Shown piece after piece: positions 61,401 to 64,000 of a stretch of DNA of 64,000 bases. The stretch is taken from NCBI GenBank assembly GCA_002344895.1, contig DDUR01000101.1:141618-205617 (forward strand). The letters run 5' to 3'. The position numbers and the translations under genes were made by a program. The DNA comes from Ignavibacteria bacterium UBA2333 (GTDB lineage Bacteria; Bacteroidota; Ignavibacteria; Kapaibacteriales; Kapaibacteriaceae). The notes under the pieces were generated by a model that was given only the letters and a program-made list of their open reading frames with translations, had not been told where the DNA came from and made no database searches. Numbering within the stretch: the first letter of the stretch is position 1; every line of letters begins with the position of its first letter.

Positions 61401-62858
61401 GCTGCTCATCATTGGTGTTAGGGTCAGCGATACAAATGCCGAGACAAGGACCGTTGCTGAGACAACGAGACCAAACTCACGGAATAGTCGGCCCGTGAGT
61501 CCAGGAAGAAAAATGATCGGAAGAAACACCACTGCCAACGTGATGGTTGTTGAAACAATGGCAAAGGTGATTTCCGTTGAACCGCGTTCACCGGCTTCTC
61601 GCGGGCTTTCTCCATCTTCGATCCGACGAAAGATATTCTCCATCACAACGATGGCATCATCAACCACAAGGCCCGTCGCTAGAACGATACCTAGCAGCGT
61701 GAGAACGTTGATACTGAATCCCGACACCCACATAAAGAAGAAGCCGCTGATGAGGCTGACGGGGATAGCTACAACGGGAATGATTGTGGCACGCCACGAT
61801 CTCAGAAAGAGAAAAATGATGGCTACAACTAGAGCGAAGGCGATCAGGAGGGTTTCTTCAACCTCAAGAATAGCATTCCGAATGAACTTTGTATTGTCGA
61901 AGGCAAGGTCAAGAATCAAGTCCTTTGGAGCATTGGCCTTGATGTTTTCATATCGCCGATAAAACTCATCAGCAATCTCAACCTGATTCGCACCGGTTTG
62001 TGGACTGATGGCCAGACCGACCATCGGAATACCATCACGTTTGAGTAACGTGCGCTCATTCTCGGCACCCAGATATACACGGGCAACGTCACGCAGACGT
62101 ACAACTTCGCCACCGTCACTGCGGAGGATAAGATCGGCAAACTCTTCTGGAGTACTCAGACGTCCAATTGTCCGTAATGACAGTTCCGTTGCTGCCCCTT
62201 CCAGACGTCCAGCAGGAAGTTCAACATTTTCTCGGGCAAGAGTTGTACGGACATCACTTGGAGTAAGACCGTAGGCAGCGAGTCTGTCGGGTGACAGAAC
62301 AAGTCGCATTGCGTACTTCCGTTCACCCCAGACCTGAACCGATCCAACACCCTTAATCGTTTGTAAGCGTTCTTTAAGGACATTTACAGCAAAGTCTGTG
62401 AGTTGCGTAAGATTCCGCACATCACTCTGAACGGTCATAACCACAATGGCCTGGCCGTTTGCATCGGCCTTTGCTACTACGGGCGGATCTACATCAGGAG
62501 GGAGCTGACGCTTTGCACGTTCAACGCGGTCGCGGACATCATTTGCTGCCGCTTCGAGGTCTTCACCAAGCTCAAACTCAACGGTAATCTGTGAACGTCC
62601 ATCTGACGACTGTGACGTTAGAGAACGAATTCCATCAATACCGTTAATAGACTCTTCGAGCGGTTCGGTGATCTGCGACTCTACAACATCAGCATTAGCA
62701 CCGGGATAGGACGTGGTAACGGTAATGTTCGGTGGATCAACATCAGGAAACTGACGCACACCGAGGAACAGAAAACCAACAACTCCAAGAAGAACGATGA
62801 TGGTGCTCAGCACCATGCTCAGCACGGGCCGACGGATTGTGAGAACACTGAGGTTCAT
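58467..62858 (-). CDS. RND efflux permease fused to TolC-type outer-membrane channel
   Basis: A 1463-residue fusion. Residues ~1-1015 form a complete HAE1/AcrB-type RND permease: VRQFPDVDPPNITVTTSYPG, the periplasmic porter domains and LATGLVVDDAIVVMENI with the paired Asp of the proton relay in helix 4. Residues 1019-1027 are nine consecutive threonines. A hydrophobic, signal-like segment (TAALVLSLISITGTSSVSAQ) follows. Residues ~1052-1463 are a TolC/OMF channel (LSLDEAVRIALERNYDIRVA, repeated long helices). One chain could supply the inner-membrane pump and outer-membrane duct, or be cleaved near SVSA. It overlaps the adaptor gene by four bases, so the whole tripartite system is here. Substrate unknown. 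Confidence 0.85.
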   Translation of the reverse strand: MNLSVLTIRRPVLSMVLSTIIVLLGVVGFLFLGVRQFPDVDPPNITVTTSYPGANADVVESQITEPLEESINGIDGIRSLTSQSSDGRSQITVEFELGEDLEAAANDVRDRVERAKRQLPPDVDPPVVAKADANGQAIVVMTVQSDVRNLTQLTDFAVNVLKERLQTIKGVGSVQVWGERKYAMRLVLSPDRLAAYGLTPSDVRTTLARENVELPAGRLEGAATELSLRTIGRLSTPEEFADLILRSDGGEVVRLRDVARVYLGAENERTLLKRDGIPMVGLAISPQTGANQVEIADEFYRRYENIKANAPKDLILDLAFDNTKFIRNAILEVEETLLIAFALVVAIIFLFLRSWRATIIPVVAIPVSLISGFFFMWVSGFSINVLTLLGIVLATGLVVDDAIVVMENIFRRIEDGESPREAGERGSTEITFAIVSTTITLAVVFLPIIFLPGLTGRLFREFGLVVSATVLVSAFVSLTLTPMMSSRLLRHQDGTSWIVRVTEPFFVWLNRIYESSLRSLMRRPALALFIMAGALAVLVTLFGVLKSELAPLEDRSLLTMNVTAPEGTTFDRMSVIMDTLQARISHAVPENQLVLTVTSPTFFGGGSNNGFSRIMLTDPTERTRSQMAIADVVTGVGRSVTDARTIVIQEQTVSTGGRAGLPVQYVLQTGELEELREKLPAFLAAASADPTFSVVDVNLKFTKPEVTISIDRARARELGVSVFDIGDAIQAGFAGQRYGYFIREGKQYQVIGEIERQDRATPDRLRDLNVRSADGRMIPLSNLVTLTEQSTPPQLYRYNRNVAATVSAGLAPGKTIGDGIAAMDAVRDKTLGGTVSTALTGPSRDFAESSSSLLYAFLLALILVYLILAAQFESFVDPFTIMLTVPLALSGGVLSLWLTGETLNIFSEIGAIVLIGLVTKNGILIVEFANQQHEIGKSWTDAVLESASTRFRPILMTSLATILGALPIALSLGAASGSRTGMGVVIVGGMSIATLLTLYVIPALYVLLSRLKRHRVAPTTTTTTTTTATTAALVLSLISITGTSSVSAQTDRLSLDEAVRIALERNYDIRVAKLDSTSARLIGEGAIGGFLPSVDVLGGITRGSNDVTQVTASGVNIQRDGAGFTNMNAAAQLSWTIFDGLSMFARGDRARHLESAGIEQARSTVALTIADVIGAYGAVVAVRRQRTVLDTALAIAERRLDIVRRSRDAGALAGVDVAQAEVDRNTVQTEVLRVRADDISLTASLNRMLGREPLVPLTIDTALVVADVASVDSLLARARERNPDVLAAEQRREAASDFVRTVTATFLPRLVALGQYQITNNSTDAGFILENRSNGWSAGLQFSMNLFNGFTDDLARQQAEVDVERARLDVERTRLTTSERLVRAEAAYRRGKEALSLEQQSYASALTNARIALEKLRLGTIRDIEVRQTAQTLLEIGLRMVRAEYETLLAATEARRLAGDLVR
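59088..59103 (+). repeat. Paired AAGGGGC box, site 15 (TolC part of fusion)
   Basis: AAGGGGCAC and AAGGGGC, period 9, antisense to the gene, encoding EPLVPLT in a loop of the TolC-like domain. Confidence 0.65.
59592..59608 (-). repeat. Paired AAGGGGC box, site 16 (TolC part of fusion)
   Basis: Plus strand GCCCCCTAT then TGCCCCCT, cores 10 bases apart, encoding EGAIGGF near the start of the TolC-like domain. Confidence 0.5.
59778..59804 (-). repeat. Threonine-codon microsatellite at the RND-TolC junction
   Basis: Nine consecutive ACN codons (mostly ACG, with ACT and ACA) at the junction of the two domains. It is a trinucleotide tract prone to slippage in multiples of three, which would keep the fusion in frame. 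Confidence 0.85.
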
Positions 62859-63931
62859 TGCACCTCCAGTGCCAGAGGCATTCCGCGTTTGACACTGAGT
62901 AATCCACTTGTCAGCACCGTGTCACCGATGCTTACACCACTTACGATGCGTACATCTGTAGTAGTGCGGCCACCAACAACAACATTCCTGATAGCTGCCT
63001 TACCGTTTTCAGACACGACGACGGTAGCACCGGACATATCCTGAGTTACAGCTTCCGATGGGACGAGAATGGCATCGGGAATCCGTTCCAGTTCAATGTC
63101 GACATCCGCAAACATACCGGGTCGAACATCTGGTCCAGGTTTTTCAATTCGTGCACGTAAGCGAACTGTTCGTGTGGTAGGATCTACTGCTGGGTCAACG
63201 GCATAGACAGACGCAGTGCGACGTACTTCGCCGTTACGCGAGCGTACTGATACATCAAATCGTGAGCCACTACGCAGACTACTTACAAGACGCTCAGGAA
63301 CGGAACATTCGAGTTTTAGTGAGGCATCATCACTTAACGTTGTAATGAGTGTTGCTGGCGAAACAGACGCCCCTAGACTCACGCCGCGAAGACCAACACG
63401 ACCCGCAAATGGTGCACGAATCTCTGTTTTTCGAAGGGCCGCATCTACTTCTGCGATTTCGGCTAATCGTACATCAACCTGAGCCGTGGCTACGTCAAGA
63501 TCTTCCTGACTTGCACCATCGATTGCCTTGAGTGTGCGCAGCCGATCACGACGGTCTGTATCTAACACAAGCTGCCGTTGCAGTTTAGCCTTCCGAGCAA
63601 CCAGTTCTGCATCATCAAGTTTGAGCAGTAACTGTCCTGTTGTAACAGAACCACCTTCCACAAATCCGATCTTCACAACACGGCCAGACGTTTCCGGACG
63701 CAACTCCACGGATTCATTGGCGAGCACCGTACCTGTGAGTGTCAGGCGTTCCGAAAAAGGGGCCGGCCGCACAACAACGGCACGGGCCTTTACCGGTCCA
63801 GCAGGTCCACGTGTGCCGCGTGCGGCCACGGGGTTACCTCCCCCAGCCGACTCTTTTGGACGTCCCCATAGGAACCACACACCACCTACTATCACAACAC
63901 CAACGGTTAACCACAGGACCAGCTTCTTCAT
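62855..63931 (-). CDS. RND efflux periplasmic adaptor (HlyD/MFP family)
   Basis: A 358-residue membrane-fusion protein. An N-terminal anchor helix (LVLWLTVGVVIVGGVWFLWG) and a Gly/Pro linker come first. The lipoyl-like half-motifs follow (GRVVKIGFVEGGSVTTGQLL and IRAPFAGRVGLRGVSLG), with a coiled-coil hairpin between them (~125-160), then the beta-barrel and membrane-proximal domains. It bridges the RND permease and TolC channel encoded by the next gene, to which it is coupled by ATGA. The ATG at 63931 is chosen because the anchor follows; the frame is open to 63973. Confidence 0.9.
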   Translation of the reverse strand: MKKLVLWLTVGVVIVGGVWFLWGRPKESAGGGNPVAARGTRGPAGPVKARAVVVRPAPFSERLTLTGTVLANESVELRPETSGRVVKIGFVEGGSVTTGQLLLKLDDAELVARKAKLQRQLVLDTDRRDRLRTLKAIDGASQEDLDVATAQVDVRLAEIAEVDAALRKTEIRAPFAGRVGLRGVSLGASVSPATLITTLSDDASLKLECSVPERLVSSLRSGSRFDVSVRSRNGEVRRTASVYAVDPAVDPTTRTVRLRARIEKPGPDVRPGMFADVDIELERIPDAILVPSEAVTQDMSGATVVVSENGKAAIRNVVVGGRTTTDVRIVSGVSIGDTVLTSGLLSVKRGMPLALEVQ

Positions 63932-63976
63932 GCACGCCAGGAATAGAAAGGGAAAAAGTGCGTGGTGCAACACGCA

Positions 63977-63994
63977 GAACGCCCCATGACGTTC
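63977..63994. promoter_or_regulatory. Possible operator dyad upstream of the efflux operon
   Basis: GAACG (63977-63981) and CGTTC (63990-63994) form a 5-bp inverted repeat with eight bases between, 46 bases before the adaptor ATG. TetR- or MarR-type repressors often bind such sites in efflux promoters, but the match is short. Confidence 0.25.
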
Positions 63995-64000
63995 ACTCGG

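Noticed and set aside
63986..64000. A possible plus-strand gene start (ATG ACG TTC) at the right edge
   Set aside because: Only five codons are visible and there is no ribosome-binding site; a divergent regulator is possible but cannot be supported.
1..64000. tRNA, rRNA, transposase, integrase or phage genes
   Set aside because: I looked for cloverleaf arms, conserved rRNA segments and DDE/integrase motifs while reading and recognised none; no direct terminal repeats flank any block.

Overview
The window is about 64 kb of dense bacterial chromosome at mid GC. It looks like a member of the Bacteroidota/Chlorobiota (FCB) group, possibly a Kapabacteria/Ignavibacteria-like lineage. Four pieces of evidence support this. 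Three or four large secreted proteins end in type IX secretion (T9SS) sorting domains. Several start codons have a Bacteroidota-type -7 promoter element (TAnnTTTG) only 3-5 bases upstream. Shine-Dalgarno sequences are mostly weak. Type 2 isopentenyl-diphosphate isomerase, SDR-type threonine dehydrogenase, DUF2851 and DUF6438 genes are present. The taxonomic placement is an inference. I recognised no rRNA, tRNA, CRISPR array, insertion sequence or prophage, and no gene-free stretch exceeds 300 bases.

Layout. 1-4.5 kb (minus): threonine dehydrogenase, a DUF255 thioredoxin-fold protein, an O-antigen-ligase-like membrane protein and the first codons of folD, closely overlapping. 4.6-10.3 kb: DUF2851 protein, pyrF, a large lipoprotein metzincin protease, a small membrane protein and a duplicated DUF4389 protein. 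10.5-15.2 kb (plus operon): DoxX/MauE-like protein, YitJ-like methyltransferase/MTHFR fusion, RDD protein, tryptophan 2,3-dioxygenase, ComF. 15.2-25.6 kb: subtilase, secreted aminopeptidase P, phosphohexomutase (glmM-like), a 1002-residue degenerate DNA-methylase-like protein, dprA, fni and a polyprenyl diphosphate synthase. 25.6-39.7 kb: a large surface protein, murD, an ABC exporter operon with a LolA-like protein, xth, pyrE and a 1493-residue T9SS cargo. 39.7-48.5 kb: DUF6438 lipoprotein, menA-menG-CrtI-like oxidoreductase, a sortilin-like T9SS cargo and two LOG-family genes. 48.6-64 kb: a full-length ABCC/MRP-type ABC protein, then a long minus operon of adaptor, RND-TolC fusion, acidic YecA-like protein, fumC, T9SS metalloprotease and murB.

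Genes are packed into operons with many 4-base ATGA/GTGA overlaps, so translational coupling is probably common. Peptidoglycan genes (murB, murD, glmM-like) are scattered among envelope and secreted-protein genes. menA/menG, fumC and the quinone-linked genes fit respiratory metabolism; dprA and comF hint at DNA uptake.

The most unusual features are: (1) a dispersed family of paired AAGGGGC boxes at about 17 sites, many in protein linkers; (2) apparently leaderless TAnnTTTG promoters; (3) an RND permease fused in frame to its TolC partner through a threonine-codon microsatellite; (4) a YitJ-like protein whose homocysteine-methyltransferase half has lost its zinc cysteines; (5) a methylase-fold protein without catalytic motifs, one base behind glmM; (6) a eukaryotic-style ABCC full transporter.
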